A stretch of 36,309 bases of DNA from the NCBI RefSeq assembly GCF_024623065.1, contig NZ_JANJZR010000044.1:1-36309 (forward strand). Direction: 5' to 3'. Below, one piece after another: positions 1 through 7,642 of the stretch. Both the position numbers and the translations under genes were made by a program. The DNA is from Bacteroides acidifaciens. Lineage in GTDB: Bacteria; Bacteroidota; Bacteroidia; Bacteroidales; Bacteroidaceae. Every line of letters begins with the position of its first letter. Positions within the stretch are counted from its first letter, which is position 1. Below the pieces are notes generated by a model. The model worked only from the letters and a program-made list of their open reading frames with translations, was not told where the DNA came from and ran no database searches.

Positions 1-123
1 CCTCTTAAAGCTATATTGGCGCTCGTCTAAACTGACGGGCTAATTCTTCGTATCCTTTGTTCTCGCTGAATAGTTACGCATTCTGTATACTTCCATAAGA
101 TGGGCTTCACAAATAGTCCGATG

Positions 124-567
124 TCATAGTTTGTTCTGTATCTTAATCATGGGAGTGTATCTAAGCCCGTCAGTTTCCTGTTCTTCGGCTATTTTAGAAA
201 AGCCTAAACTTTCATAGAACCTTATGGCATAGGATGAAGAATTCACTGTTATTTTATTTACTATTTGATTTGCATAAGCGCAATTAAATAATTCTCTACC
301 TATGCCTTTGCGGTGATAGTCTGGATTTATGAAAAATAGAGAGATATGTGTGCCGTTGAGTTTAGTACCAATTATACCAACAAGCTCATTGTTGTCAAAA
401 GCCCCCCAAATAGTGAGCTCATTTATTAATTCCTTGTTATAAACGAACTTTTTAAATGTTTTTAATCCGTTGGCATTGAAGTCTGTTGTTCCGCATTTAG
501 TAAATACAGCAAGTGATAATTGTATCGCTTTGTTGTATTCTTCATTATTTATTTTCTTGATATTCAT
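124..567 (-). CDS. GNAT-family N-acetyltransferase
   Basis: This 147-residue protein has the size and pattern of a single GNAT domain, which transfers an acetyl group from acetyl-CoA to an amine. The acetyl-CoA-binding motif A is visible as a beta strand ending in FFINPDYHRKGIGRELF (about residues 78-94), with the Q/RxxGxG/A pyrophosphate loop represented by RKGIGR. The C-terminal motif SSYAIRFYESLGFSKI is typical of the family. It lies one base after the stop codon of another GNAT gene on the same strand, so the two are probably co-transcribed and translationally coupled. The substrate cannot be read from sequence. The family is certain, the function unknown. Confidence 0.9.
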   Translation of the reverse strand: MNIKKINNEEYNKAIQLSLAVFTKCGTTDFNANGLKTFKKFVYNKELINELTIWGAFDNNELVGIIGTKLNGTHISLFFINPDYHRKGIGRELFNCAYANQIVNKITVNSSSYAIRFYESLGFSKIAEEQETDGLRYTPMIKIQNKL

Positions 568-568
568 G

Positions 569-1078
569 TTATAACTCCTTATTTAATTTATCCAAGTCTT
601 TTGCCATCCAAAAGTTAGTTAGACAACACTGATTAGCTCTGCGCTTTTGTTCCATTTTTACAGCGTAGCCGTTTTTTTCAAAGAAAGGACGGGCTGTTAT
701 ACTTACTTCTGATGTGATTTGCTTAATACCCTCTGCAATTGCATACCGCTCTATTTCTTTCAAAAGCATAGTGGCAATACCTTTACCTTGAAAATCTTTG
801 TGAATGAACATGGAGTGTAAATAACCTTGTGGTGTAATGGACGAAAAGCCGACGACCTGCGATTGTTGATCAACAGCCACAATAAAATAGTGTGTCTCTA
901 TCATCCCCTTTATTTTAGCGAGGTCATCTCCACAGGATGCCCAGTCTTCTACTTCCTCCTGTGAGTAATCACGCCTGTTTATTTCAAGTACTGTATTCTT
1001 ATATAAATCTCTCAGCTCAATAACATCTGATTGCTGCGCTACTCTGATTGCAAAGTCTATTTTCATATTTTGGTTCAT
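569..1078 (-). CDS. GNAT-family N-acetyltransferase
   Basis: This 169-residue protein is a second GNAT acetyltransferase and the first gene of a two-gene minus-strand unit. It has an N-terminal substrate-side half (RVAQQSDVIELRDLYKNTV), motif A in MFIHKDFQGKGIATMLL (about residues 90-106, with loop QGKGIA) and the terminal ARPFFEKNGY motif found where the acceptor-site fold closes. It is not a close copy of its downstream neighbour, so this is not a recent tandem duplication. The ATG at 1078 is used; an in-frame ATG four codons later is an alternative. The substrate is unknown. Confidence 0.9.
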   Translation of the reverse strand: MNQNMKIDFAIRVAQQSDVIELRDLYKNTVLEINRRDYSQEEVEDWASCGDDLAKIKGMIETHYFIVAVDQQSQVVGFSSITPQGYLHSMFIHKDFQGKGIATMLLKEIERYAIAEGIKQITSEVSITARPFFEKNGYAVKMEQKRRANQCCLTNFWMAKDLDKLNKEL

Positions 1079-1280
1079 ATTCTTTTAGATTGTTTTATAA
1101 ATGAAATTGCAATATTAGGCAAATGAAAAAAGAAAAGCATTGAAATAATTCAAGATTTTTCTTTATTAACTTTTTTTTTCCTTATATGGCTAACTGTTTC
1201 ATGGAGGGATTCATTTTCAAACGGTTATTGAAAACTATTAAACAATTGGATTTACAATTTCTCATGTCTGGACATTTCGC

Positions 1281-1288
1281 TATCTTTG
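1281..1288 (+). promoter_or_regulatory. Bacteroides-type -7 promoter element for the EamA gene
   Basis: TATCTTTG matches the TAnnTTTG -7 consensus of Bacteroides housekeeping promoters and lies 35 bases before the ATG at 1324. The upstream -33 position has only a weak TTT run near 1258, so the -7 box carries most of the support. Confidence 0.6.
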
Positions 1289-1323
1289 CATCGAAATATA
1301 TTGGAATTTAGTTGAATATATCC

Positions 1324-2202
1324 ATGAATCGTATAAAAGGCATACTTTATGCGGCAGTATCCTCTTCCACTTTTGGGCTTGCTCCGTTTTTTTCTATCAC
1401 TCTGCTGTTAGCAGGCTTTTCAGCATTTGAAGTGCTTTCTTATCGTTGGGGAGTGGCGTCGGTTGTGCTGATTATATTCGGTATGCTGTCCGGATGCAAT
1501 TTCCGGTTGGCTAGAAAAGATTTCGGAGTTGTATTTCTGCTGAGTTTGTTGCGGGCAATCACTTCCTTTAGTTTGATTATTGCTTATCAGAATATTGCTA
1601 GCGGAGTGGCTTCTACGATACATTTTATGTATCCCTTGGCTGTTGCTCTGGCGATGATGTTTTTCTTTAGGGAAAAGAAGTCTCTTTTAGTGATGCTTGC
1701 CGTCTTGATGTCTTTGTTGGGGGCGACTTTACTTTCATTGGGAGAGTTGGAAGCGAAGGACGGGAATACAATAGCCGGTCTGGTTGCCGCCTGTATCTCT
1801 GTTTTTTCATACGCAGGATATATAATTGGAGTACGGACAACGCGGGCTGTGCAAATAAATTCTACGGCACTGACTTGTTGCATCATGGGCTTTGGAACTG
1901 TTTTTTACCTTATAGGAGCTTTTTGTACTTCTGGACTCCAGTTAGTGTCAGATGGATATACTTGGCTGATAATTTTAGGGCTTGCTTTGCCGGCAACTGC
2001 TATTTCTAATATAACCTTGGTGCAGGCAATCAAATATGCAGGACCTACATTAACCTCAATTTTGGGAGCTATGGAACCATTGACAGCAGTTGTAATAGGA
2101 ATTTTAGTTTTCAAAGAGCTTTTTACGGCGAATAGCGCGATTGGGATTCTTTTGATTTTGATAGCTGTCAGCGTAGTCGTATTCCGTAGGCAGAAGTCTT
2201 GA
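1324..2202 (+). CDS. EamA/DMT-superfamily transporter
   Basis: This inner-membrane protein of about 292 residues has roughly ten hydrophobic helices in two halves, the layout of the EamA (RhaT/RarD-like) drug/metabolite transporter superfamily. The second repeat ends with the characteristic stretch GPTLTSILGAMEPLTAVVIG followed by a last helix and short basic tail (FRRQKS). An in-frame TTG at 1312 would add four residues. I prefer the ATG at 1324 because the peptide from there starts like the family and a -7 box lies upstream. The family exports small metabolites or amino acids; the substrate is not evident. It is separated from the following tRNA gene by a hairpin terminator. Confidence 0.92.
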   Translation: MNRIKGILYAAVSSSTFGLAPFFSITLLLAGFSAFEVLSYRWGVASVVLIIFGMLSGCNFRLARKDFGVVFLLSLLRAITSFSLIIAYQNIASGVASTIHFMYPLAVALAMMFFFREKKSLLVMLAVLMSLLGATLLSLGELEAKDGNTIAGLVAACISVFSYAGYIIGVRTTRAVQINSTALTCCIMGFGTVFYLIGAFCTSGLQLVSDGYTWLIILGLALPATAISNITLVQAIKYAGPTLTSILGAMEPLTAVVIGILVFKELFTANSAIGILLILIAVSVVVFRRQKS

Positions 2203-2219
2203 GCATAAGTATTAAATAA

Positions 2220-2252
2220 AAAAGCTGTTTACCATATCGATAAACAGCTTTT
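2220..2252. terminator. Bidirectional intrinsic terminator
   Basis: A perfect 12-bp inverted repeat (AAAAGCTGTTTA at 2220-2231 and its complement at 2241-2252) with a 9-base loop sits between the converging EamA and tRNA-Thr transcripts. It gives T-rich tails in both directions. Confidence 0.8.
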
Positions 2253-2261
2253 TCATTAGTG

Positions 2262-2335
2262 AGCCTCTTGTCGGATTCGAACCAACGACCCCGAGATTAC
2301 AAATCACGTGCTCTGGCCAACTGAGCTAAAGAGGC
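2262..2335 (-). tRNA. tRNA-Thr (anticodon TGT)
   Basis: The minus strand folds into a cloverleaf. The 7-bp acceptor stem is GCCTCTT with AAGAGGC. The D arm is GCTC/GAGC. The anticodon loop is TTTGTAA, giving anticodon TGT (reads ACA, threonine). The T arm is GTTGG-TTCGAAT-CCGAC. The anticodon stem has one T-T mismatch. The 3' CCA is not encoded. The + strand bases of the anticodon are 2299-2301. The terminator at 2220-2252 lies directly downstream. Confidence 0.95.
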
Positions 2336-2404
2336 GTTATTTTCTTTTGCGGGTGCAAAGGTATGAATTTATTCTAAAAATGCAAATACATCGCGCACTT
2401 TTTT

Positions 2405-2412
2405 TATATTTG
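2405..2412 (+). promoter_or_regulatory. Bacteroides-type -7 element for the TlpA-like gene
   Basis: TATATTTG matches TAnnTTTG and lies 26 bases before the ATG at 2438. No clear -33 TTTG is present at the expected spacing. Confidence 0.5.
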
Positions 2413-2437
2413 CAGTCTCACTAATGATTATAAGAAG

Positions 2438-3040
2438 ATGAAAAAGAGAATTATGAATGTGTGTGGAATGGCATTTTTTGTCATAAGTATATTGGCATGT
2501 TCCGGTCAGAAGAGGGGAACGGCGAGCGCTGAAACAGCATCGGATAGCGTGGAAGTGACTCCGGAAACGGTGATTGCCGAAGCGGATAGTATAGGATATA
2601 TCGTTCGGGTAGGAGAGACGGCTCCCGATTTCACGATTACTTTGACCGATGGCAAACAGGTAAGCTTGTCTTCTCTTCGGGGGAAAGTGGTGATGTTGCA
2701 GTTTACAGCGAGTTGGTGTGGTGTATGTAGGAAAGAAATGCCATTTATAGAAAAGGATATTTGGCTGAAACATAAAGACAATGCTGGTTTTGCATTGATT
2801 GGTATTGACCGTGACGAACCGCTTGATAAAGTGCTTGCTTTTGCCAAATCTACAGGAGTCACTTATCCGTTGGGATTAGATCCGGGAGCTGATATTTTCG
2901 CAAAATATGCCTTGCGTGAATCCGGTATAACAAGAAATGTGCTGATAGATAAAGAAGGGAAAATCGTAAAATTGACTCGTTTGTATAATGAGGAAGAGTT
3001 TGCTTCCCTTGTGCGGATGATTGATGAAATGCTGAAGTGA
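2438..3040 (+). CDS. TlpA-like thioredoxin-fold lipoprotein
   Basis: This 200-residue envelope lipoprotein begins with a signal peptide ending in the lipobox ILAC, with the lipidated Cys at residue 21. A short Ser/Glu/Thr-rich linker follows, then an AhpC/TSA-Redoxin/TlpA thioredoxin domain (about residues 58-198). The redox-active motif is WCGVC (Cys94 and Cys97), preceded by the APDFTITLTDGKQVSLSSLRGK strand pattern usual for the family. Members reduce periplasmic disulfides, often in cytochrome maturation or envelope redox homeostasis. A partner reductase is not encoded nearby, so the specific role is unknown. The gene stands alone between the tRNA and a convergent methyltransferase. Confidence 0.93.
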   Translation: MKKRIMNVCGMAFFVISILACSGQKRGTASAETASDSVEVTPETVIAEADSIGYIVRVGETAPDFTITLTDGKQVSLSSLRGKVVMLQFTASWCGVCRKEMPFIEKDIWLKHKDNAGFALIGIDRDEPLDKVLAFAKSTGVTYPLGLDPGADIFAKYALRESGITRNVLIDKEGKIVKLTRLYNEEEFASLVRMIDEMLK

Positions 3041-3077
3041 TATACGGCTATTCTTTAGTGATTTATACCACATAAAT

Positions 3078-3165
3078 ATAGTGACGCTATCACATCGGGA
3101 TGGCGTCACTATTTCTGTTACATAGCGTCACTATCCTTACCGCATAGCGTCACTATATTTATCTT
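3078..3165. repeat. 22-bp-period tandem array, four units, first core inverted
   Basis: Four units start at 3078, 3100, 3122 and 3144, exactly 22 bases apart. Each has a conserved 13-base dyad followed by 9 variable bases. Units 3 and 4 read ATAG-CGTCA-CTAT and unit 2 has one change (ATGG). Unit 1 carries the 5-base centre reversed (ATAG-TGACG-CTAT). As a result, bases 3072-3090 and 3144-3162 form a perfect 19-bp inverted repeat. The array fills the space between the convergent thioredoxin and methyltransferase genes. Confidence 0.85.
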
Positions 3166-3172
3166 GAATTAT

Positions 3173-3904
3173 TCAGTCGAGACTGAGTTTTGCCAAATAA
3201 TCGTAGTGTTTGCCTTTTTTTACCAGTTCGGCTTTGAACCCATATTCGGATGCATATAAGCTAAGTGTCTGGAAATCTATGTATAACCAATCGAATGTAT
3301 CTCCTTTCACATCCTTATACTGCATCTGGAAATCAACTTCTCCGTAATAATCTCCGGCTAAATCAATGACTATGCTGCCATCTTCTTCCTCGAAAAGATA
3401 ACGAAGGTCACTGGAGTCCATCAATATGCATCCCCCGGGGCGAAGGATGCGTTTCATCCGTTGAAAGAAGCCGGGCATATTGCTTAACCTTCCGATAATT
3501 CCCGAACCATTCATCAGCATCAGGATAGAATCGAACGTTTCGGTAAATGTTTCATCAAAGAGATTGATAAGATGTGTGTCATTGACTCCCCGTTGTTTCA
3601 TAACCTCGACAGATAGCGGAGAAATATCAATGGCGCATACGTCTTTTCCCATTTCCTGAAGTGCCAGCGCATGGCAGCCGCTTCCCGCACCTACATCTAA
3701 TATCCGTCCTGTGGCCATTTGGAGAGCGGTATGTTCCAGTACAGGCATGGATTGGATATTGCGGAACAGTTTCTTGACAGGGATTTCATCTTCCTCGAAT
3801 TGAGAAGAAAATACTCGTAAGCGGTCGGCTCTGCGATGATTGAAATAATCAGAAATAGCGGCTCCCATCGGGTCCTTTTCTATGGAAAGAATTGTTGTTG
3901 TCAT
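3173..3904 (-). CDS. Class I SAM-dependent methyltransferase
   Basis: This 243-residue cytosolic protein has a Rossmann-type methyltransferase core. Motif I is RILDVGAGSGCHALAL (about residues 67-82). The acidic end of strand 2 is VCAIDISPLSVEVM, motif IV-like ETFDSILMLMNGSGIIG follows, and a post-motif region is MKRILRPGGCILMDSSD. The N-terminal helical part (DYFNHRRADRLRVFSSQFEEDE) is not family-diagnostic to me. The substrate is unknown. The gene is transcribed divergently from a small basic protein gene, and the two promoters mirror each other. Confidence 0.9.
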   Translation of the reverse strand: MTTTILSIEKDPMGAAISDYFNHRRADRLRVFSSQFEEDEIPVKKLFRNIQSMPVLEHTALQMATGRILDVGAGSGCHALALQEMGKDVCAIDISPLSVEVMKQRGVNDTHLINLFDETFTETFDSILMLMNGSGIIGRLSNMPGFFQRMKRILRPGGCILMDSSDLRYLFEEEDGSIVIDLAGDYYGEVDFQMQYKDVKGDTFDWLYIDFQTLSLYASEYGFKAELVKKGKHYDYLAKLSLD

Positions 3905-3927
3905 TGAGGGTTATGTATTGTTTTAGT

Positions 3928-3970
3928 CGGCAAAGATAAATAAATCCGTAGAAAAGGATTATCTTTGCCG
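3928..3970. promoter_or_regulatory. Mirrored divergent -7 promoter elements
   Basis: A 12-bp inverted repeat, CGGCAAAGATAA (3928-3939) and TTATCTTTGCCG (3959-3970), contains a TATCTTTG -7 box on each strand (minus strand 3931-3938, plus strand 3960-3967). The minus box is placed for the methyltransferase at 3904, the plus box for the small gene near 4003. Confidence 0.65.
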
Positions 3971-4002
3971 TTGGAAATGTGAATATTAATAATGTATATT
4001 AT

Positions 4003-4188
4003 ATGAGTATAGAAGAAGCAATAATGGGTGGAATCGTCTTTAAAGGCAAGAAAGATAAGCCCAAAGAAGAGGAAAAAGTGAAAACGAAAGCGAAGAAAGC
4101 GACCTATATTCGTGGACAACACGGTTCGGGAGCAGCGAAGATGAAAGCGGAAATTCGTAAGAAAAGAGCAAATCGACATAAGAAATAA
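4003..4188 (+). CDS. Small lysine-rich basic protein
   Basis: This protein of about 61 residues is strongly basic. A short hydrophobic start (IEEAIMGGIVFKG) is followed by a Lys/Glu run and the tail RGQHGSGAAKMKAEIRKKRANRHKK. I do not recognise a domain. The open frame could start at a GTG at 3979, but that lies only about 12 bases after the -7 box, so the ATG at 4003 or 4024 is more likely. The 4024 start is preceded by a purine-rich AGAAGAA. It is followed after five bases by a membrane protein gene, suggesting a two-gene transcript. Nucleic-acid or ribosome association is possible from the charge but is only a guess. Confidence 0.6.
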   Translation: MSIEEAIMGGIVFKGKKDKPKEEEKVKTKAKKATYIRGQHGSGAAKMKAEIRKKRANRHKK

Positions 4189-4193
4189 ATATC

Positions 4194-4673
4194 GTGATAA
4201 TCAATATTACTATTTGCGTAGCGGCAATTATACTACTGTTTAAGGGAATTTCCTTGATATTAAGAACGGTGATGGTCTGGATGATGTTTGTTGGTATAAT
4301 GAAGAATAGCAGAATAAAGATGTATGGAAGGGTTGTGGAGGTACAGACTAAGACTTATAGTAGCGATGATGGTGATATTACTGCGAATTGTCCCATAGTG
4401 GAGTATAAATCGGATGAAGAGAAAGAAATGCATCGTCGAATAGCCACCTATGATTTTATCGTGGAAACGGCTCATTGTTCTCATAAGTTATATTCTCAAA
4501 AGACACCTCACGTAGGAGATAAGGTAACGGTTATATGCAATCCGAAGACTCCGGATGAAATCTTGGCATTTTCCACTATGCCTCTTACAAGATTATTATG
4601 TAAACTGTTTGCTCCGGGATGTTTCTATGTGGTAGCAAGTGTCTTAGGCATCTGTTATGTATTTATTAAATGA
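4194..4673 (+). CDS. DUF3592-like membrane protein
   Basis: This 159-residue protein starts with GTG and has a long N-terminal hydrophobic segment (about residues 1-37) and a C-terminal one (about 137-158). They flank a soluble beta-rich middle (YGRVVEVQTKTYSSDDGDITANCPIVEYKSD ... VGDKVTVICNPKTPDEIL). That layout, with the xGxVxxxxxxxxxxxxxxPxVxY and hGDxVxVxYxPxxPxxxx patterns, resembles the DUF3592 family, whose function is unknown. The start lies five bases after the stop of the small basic protein. A strong hairpin terminator follows at 4710-4745. Confidence 0.75.
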   Translation: MIINITICVAAIILLFKGISLILRTVMVWMMFVGIMKNSRIKMYGRVVEVQTKTYSSDDGDITANCPIVEYKSDEEKEMHRRIATYDFIVETAHCSHKLYSQKTPHVGDKVTVICNPKTPDEILAFSTMPLTRLLCKLFAPGCFYVVASVLGICYVFIK

Positions 4674-4709
4674 CTGATAATGGAGTAAAGCACTCTCTCC
4701 TGAAAATAA

Positions 4710-4745
4710 ATTACCCCTGTCACAGATAGCTGTAACAGGGGTAAT
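4710..4745. terminator. Bidirectional intrinsic terminator
   Basis: ATTACCCCTGT (4710-4720) pairs perfectly with ACAGGGGTAAT (4735-4745) around a short loop that can pair further. It lies between the convergent DUF3592-like and glyoxalase genes. Confidence 0.85.
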
Positions 4746-4777
4746 CTTATTATTGGGATATTTTAACGCACTTTCAA

Positions 4778-5155
4778 TTACTTCTGTGGAAGTATCTCAA
4801 TCCAATAGTCGTCCGGGTCGTTGATGAAATAAAGCCCCATGGCAGTATTTTCAAAACATACACAATTCATTTCTTTGTGATAAGCCCTGACTGCATCATA
4901 ATCACCGGCCACACGAAAACAGAGATGGCTTTCATTTTCGCCCAGTTCATACGGAGTGGTATGATTTTTCAGCCAAGTCAATTCCAGAAGAAAGCCCGTC
5001 TCGTTATCTGTCAGATAAACTAACGTGAACGAACCGTCGGAAGCTTCTTTCCGGTGATGTTCTTTCAAGCCGAGCGCTTTCTCGTAGAAAGCAATGCTAC
5101 GTTCCAGATTTGTTACATTGATATTGAAATGGTCAAATTTACTTTTTATTTCCAT
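4778..5155 (-). CDS. gloA: Glyoxalase I-like VOC-family protein
   Basis: This 125-residue protein has the paired beta-alpha-beta-beta-beta modules of the vicinal oxygen chelate fold. The four metal ligands of glyoxalase I are present in the expected order and spacing: His9 (FDHFNINV), Glu58 (FLLELTW), His77 (SHLCFRV) and Glu120 (YWIEILPQ). Glyoxalase I converts the hemithioacetal of methylglyoxal and a thiol to the S-lactoyl thioester. Bacteroides does not generally use glutathione, so the thiol cofactor is uncertain. It is the last gene of a minus-strand unit, 14 bases after the DUF4468 gene. A related VOC dioxygenase is possible but the ligand set favours glyoxalase. Confidence 0.82.
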   Translation of the reverse strand: MEIKSKFDHFNINVTNLERSIAFYEKALGLKEHHRKEASDGSFTLVYLTDNETGFLLELTWLKNHTTPYELGENESHLCFRVAGDYDAVRAYHKEMNCVCFENTAMGLYFINDPDDYWIEILPQK

Positions 5156-5169
5156 TGTTGCAATCTTTT

Positions 5170-6315
5170 TTATCTTTTCATTAAGAGCTTCACAATCTCA
5201 CCGACATATGTACGGGGTTGTCCAGCTTGCGGAGCGGTTTGTGAAGGCAGTTTTTTACATTCAATAACAGCCGACGGAGTTGTTTGGTTCGGAGCATAGA
5301 GTTTCAGTGTATAACTGTCCGCTTTTTCGATGGCATCATAAGACTGTTCGGGAGAAAGCGTGCAGTAAGCCACGGCCTTGCCCGACTGATAACCCAGCGC
5401 ACCACCGGCATTTGCAGTCATATTTGTCATGTTGAACTCATCCTTTCCGATACTGATAACCAATTTTCCGCTTCCCATTAAAGCATATACTTCGCCCGGA
5501 ATCTGCTTCAAATTAACCTCTGTATAACCCGGCATATCTGCAGAAACCTTGCCTGCAGGAGTAGCAGGAGTAAGAGTTGCGGCGGGAACAGTCTTCTGGG
5601 CAGGTTCGGTAGTCGTCACTTTAATATCAGTCTTCGCATTTGTGCCACCAATGACAATAGGCCCTGCGGCTGCAACGATTGACGGAGTCTTCTGCTCTTC
5701 TTCCTTCTTCTTTTTCTCTGCTCTCGGACGAGTATCCGGTGCTCCGAAAGCTACGGCTACATCCATGAATATATCATCCGCGAAATCTACCGTTTTTCTA
5801 CGCCATTTAGCCAATCCGCGCACCAGTTTGGTCTTCGTTTTGTTAAGCGCATATTTGTCGGTAATCCATTCTTCCGCTTTATATTTTTCAGTATCGCGGT
5901 AGGTAAAACGTATCTTTTCCAGTTCTACCAGGCAGTTTCCGGGTTTGCAAGTCACTGTAATCTGGTAATTGATAAGAGTACGGTCTAAAGACAATGCACT
6001 GGAACTGAATACAATCCATTCTTCTCCCACACCGGCAATAGTGCCTTTGTCTTCGTCGGAAAAGACGATGCGGCTGTCGATGTTCTTATTTTCTTTCAGG
6101 CGTTCGTCCATCCACTTCATTACTGTATTGTAGATTTGTGTCCGGCTCATTCCGGGAATCTGGAATTCCTTGGAGAATACTACTTTACCATCCACTTCGG
6201 GAACAGCCCCTACAAGATATCTGGTATCGTCTTTTTGGTCTTTTACAGAATTTGCCTTCATTGCCATCGGCAATGCGAGGAACAAGGTAAGAAACAGAAT
6301 CGTAAATTTATTCAT
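5170..6315 (-). CDS. Secreted DUF4468 (TBP-like fold) protein
   Basis: The protein is about 381 residues from the ATG at 6315. The frame is open further upstream, but an earlier start would overlap the preceding gene and would bury the clear signal peptide (MNKFTILFLTLFLALPMAMKAN). The N-terminal domain (about residues 35-190) has the GKVVFSKEFQIPGMSRTQIYNTVMKWM pattern I associate with DUF4468. A charged EKKKKEEEQK segment and a Pro/Thr/Ala-rich linker follow, then a second beta-rich domain (about 260-370). The function is unknown and the location is presumably periplasmic. It sits 13 bases after the metallo-hydrolase gene and 14 before the glyoxalase-like gene, as the middle gene of an apparent operon. 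Confidence 0.8.
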   Translation of the reverse strand: MNKFTILFLTLFLALPMAMKANSVKDQKDDTRYLVGAVPEVDGKVVFSKEFQIPGMSRTQIYNTVMKWMDERLKENKNIDSRIVFSDEDKGTIAGVGEEWIVFSSSALSLDRTLINYQITVTCKPGNCLVELEKIRFTYRDTEKYKAEEWITDKYALNKTKTKLVRGLAKWRRKTVDFADDIFMDVAVAFGAPDTRPRAEKKKKEEEQKTPSIVAAAGPIVIGGTNAKTDIKVTTTEPAQKTVPAATLTPATPAGKVSADMPGYTEVNLKQIPGEVYALMGSGKLVISIGKDEFNMTNMTANAGGALGYQSGKAVAYCTLSPEQSYDAIEKADSYTLKLYAPNQTTPSAVIECKKLPSQTAPQAGQPRTYVGEIVKLLMKR

Positions 6316-6328
6316 AATTATAATGTGT

Positions 6329-7060
6329 TTATTTGGTAATTTCAAAACTTTCACCCCGATGGGTGATGCTGATAAAACGGCATCCTGCATTTTCGGCAAA
6401 ACTTTGAAGCGCGTTGCCGCCTTCGTAATCTTCACTGAAGTGCATGGGCACAAATATAGTAGTTTTTATTTGTTCGATGAACTGTTTTGCCCCTTTCATG
6501 TAATCTTTTCCCATTCTCCGGTCTACCGGAAACAGTGCTAAATCAATGTTTGGCGCTTTTTCTTTTAAATATTTAACTTCTGCAAGGAAATCACCGTTGG
6601 CTTTTCGTATCTCAGTTTCGGTAGATTCTTCACTCCAGTGCCAGTTGTTCAGGTCGCCGGCATGGAAAATACTCCAACCTTGCAGATGAATCAGGAACGA
6701 ACTGCCTACATCCGTCGAGCCGAACGCGTCAATGCGGATGGTGTCATCCTCGTAGGTTTCTCCTTTCTTAATATAGAAAGCATCTTCGGTTTTGGCGCGG
6801 TGTGATTTCAGGATGTCTTTGGAGAAGATATATTGAATGTCGGGACGTTGTTCTTTCCACGCCAATATCTCACGGTTGAAGTGATCGGGATGGAAATGGG
6901 TAGCCAAGACGTACAGTTTACCCGGCCTTTGCAGGAGATAGTCATGTACGATTCCCCGGTTATGTTCGGATTCGGAAGAATCTTTGTAGTAATCAATGAT
7001 AACGGTCATGCCTTCCGCTTCGATGGCGAAACCGCTGTGATAAATATAATCCAGTGTCAT
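6329..7060 (-). CDS. Metallo-beta-lactamase-fold hydrolase
   Basis: This 243-residue protein has the binuclear metal motif HxHxDH as THFHPDHF (His55, His57, Asp59, His60) and a downstream HAGDLNNWHW segment supplying further ligands. It also has the FVPMHFSEDYEG motif late in the chain that usually provides the last histidine. The overall pattern resembles UlaG-like or beta-lactamase_2/3 family hydrolases. The substrate is unknown. It has no signal peptide, so it is likely cytosolic, although the gene that follows encodes a secreted protein. It is the first gene of the three-gene minus-strand unit. Confidence 0.88.
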   Translation of the reverse strand: MTLDYIYHSGFAIEAEGMTVIIDYYKDSSESEHNRGIVHDYLLQRPGKLYVLATHFHPDHFNREILAWKEQRPDIQYIFSKDILKSHRAKTEDAFYIKKGETYEDDTIRIDAFGSTDVGSSFLIHLQGWSIFHAGDLNNWHWSEESTETEIRKANGDFLAEVKYLKEKAPNIDLALFPVDRRMGKDYMKGAKQFIEQIKTTIFVPMHFSEDYEGGNALQSFAENAGCRFISITHRGESFEITK

Positions 7061-7127
7061 AAGCTGAATGTTTTATAGTTGCAATATTACATATTCTAGT
7101 TGGAGTTGCCAAGAAAAAACGACGAAA

Positions 7128-7208
7128 TCAGGGAGCAAGATGACTGATTTCCCATTCGCCGTCCGGTTGCAGGGGCACGGCTCTTTCATTTAGGATTTCG
7201 TTGCTCAT
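7128..7208 (-). CDS. Possible small ORF, 26 codons
   Basis: A short ATG-started frame encodes a peptide beginning [17 protein letters not shown] and ending EWEISHLAP, with a stop codon immediately upstream of the ATG. The composition looks protein-like rather than random. It ends 67 bases before the metallo-hydrolase start, on the same strand, so it could be a small leading gene or a relic of a larger one. I do not recognise it. Confidence 0.25.
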   Translation of the reverse strand: MSNEILNERAVPLQPDGEWEISHLAP

Positions 7209-7642
7209 TCAAAAATGTTGTTATTTTATAGGGAGTGCTTCCTAGGGTGGTTAGGGTGCTTTTTGCTGCTCAGAAAAAGAGCTTTGATTGAAACGGTCGA
7301 TGGCGAACTGAAGAATATGACACAGATAGAACACTCCAGACATCGTTCATTCAATAACTTCATAGCCAACTCTTTCGGCTATCGCAGCATACTGCTTTTT
7401 TGAGAAGAAGCCCGCTATTGACGTGAATTTTGTCAATGACGGACAACTGTCTATTTTCTGATTATATTTCGAATTCATGTTAATTTATTATACTATAAAA
7501 ATGTAAAAACAGGTGGGTTTGTTTGCTTTTCGATTGATGATAAATGTAGATTGTTTCATTAGAAACAGTTTGTTTTTCAATTAAAATGGGCGGGTGAATG
7601 AAAATAAATGCACAAACATATATTCTGTGTGCAATAATGTTG

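Noticed and set aside
1..123. Possible 3' end of a gene on the minus strand, ending around position 11 (peptide like FSENKGYEELARQFRR)
   Set aside because: The frame is closed by a stop after about 20 codons upstream and I cannot tie it to any family, so it may be chance or a relic.
5549..5902. A 117-codon plus-strand frame with hydrophobic stretches
   Set aside because: It lies opposite the Ala/Thr/Pro-rich linker of the DUF4468 protein, which creates artificial hydrophobic text on the other strand.
6313..6453. An extended N-terminus for the DUF4468 protein starting at 6453
   Set aside because: It would overlap the metallo-hydrolase gene by over 120 bases and place 46 residues before a clear signal peptide.
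7215..7403. A 62-codon plus-strand frame in the region before the FadL-like gene
   Set aside because: No ribosome site, signal or domain is visible and its composition is unremarkable.
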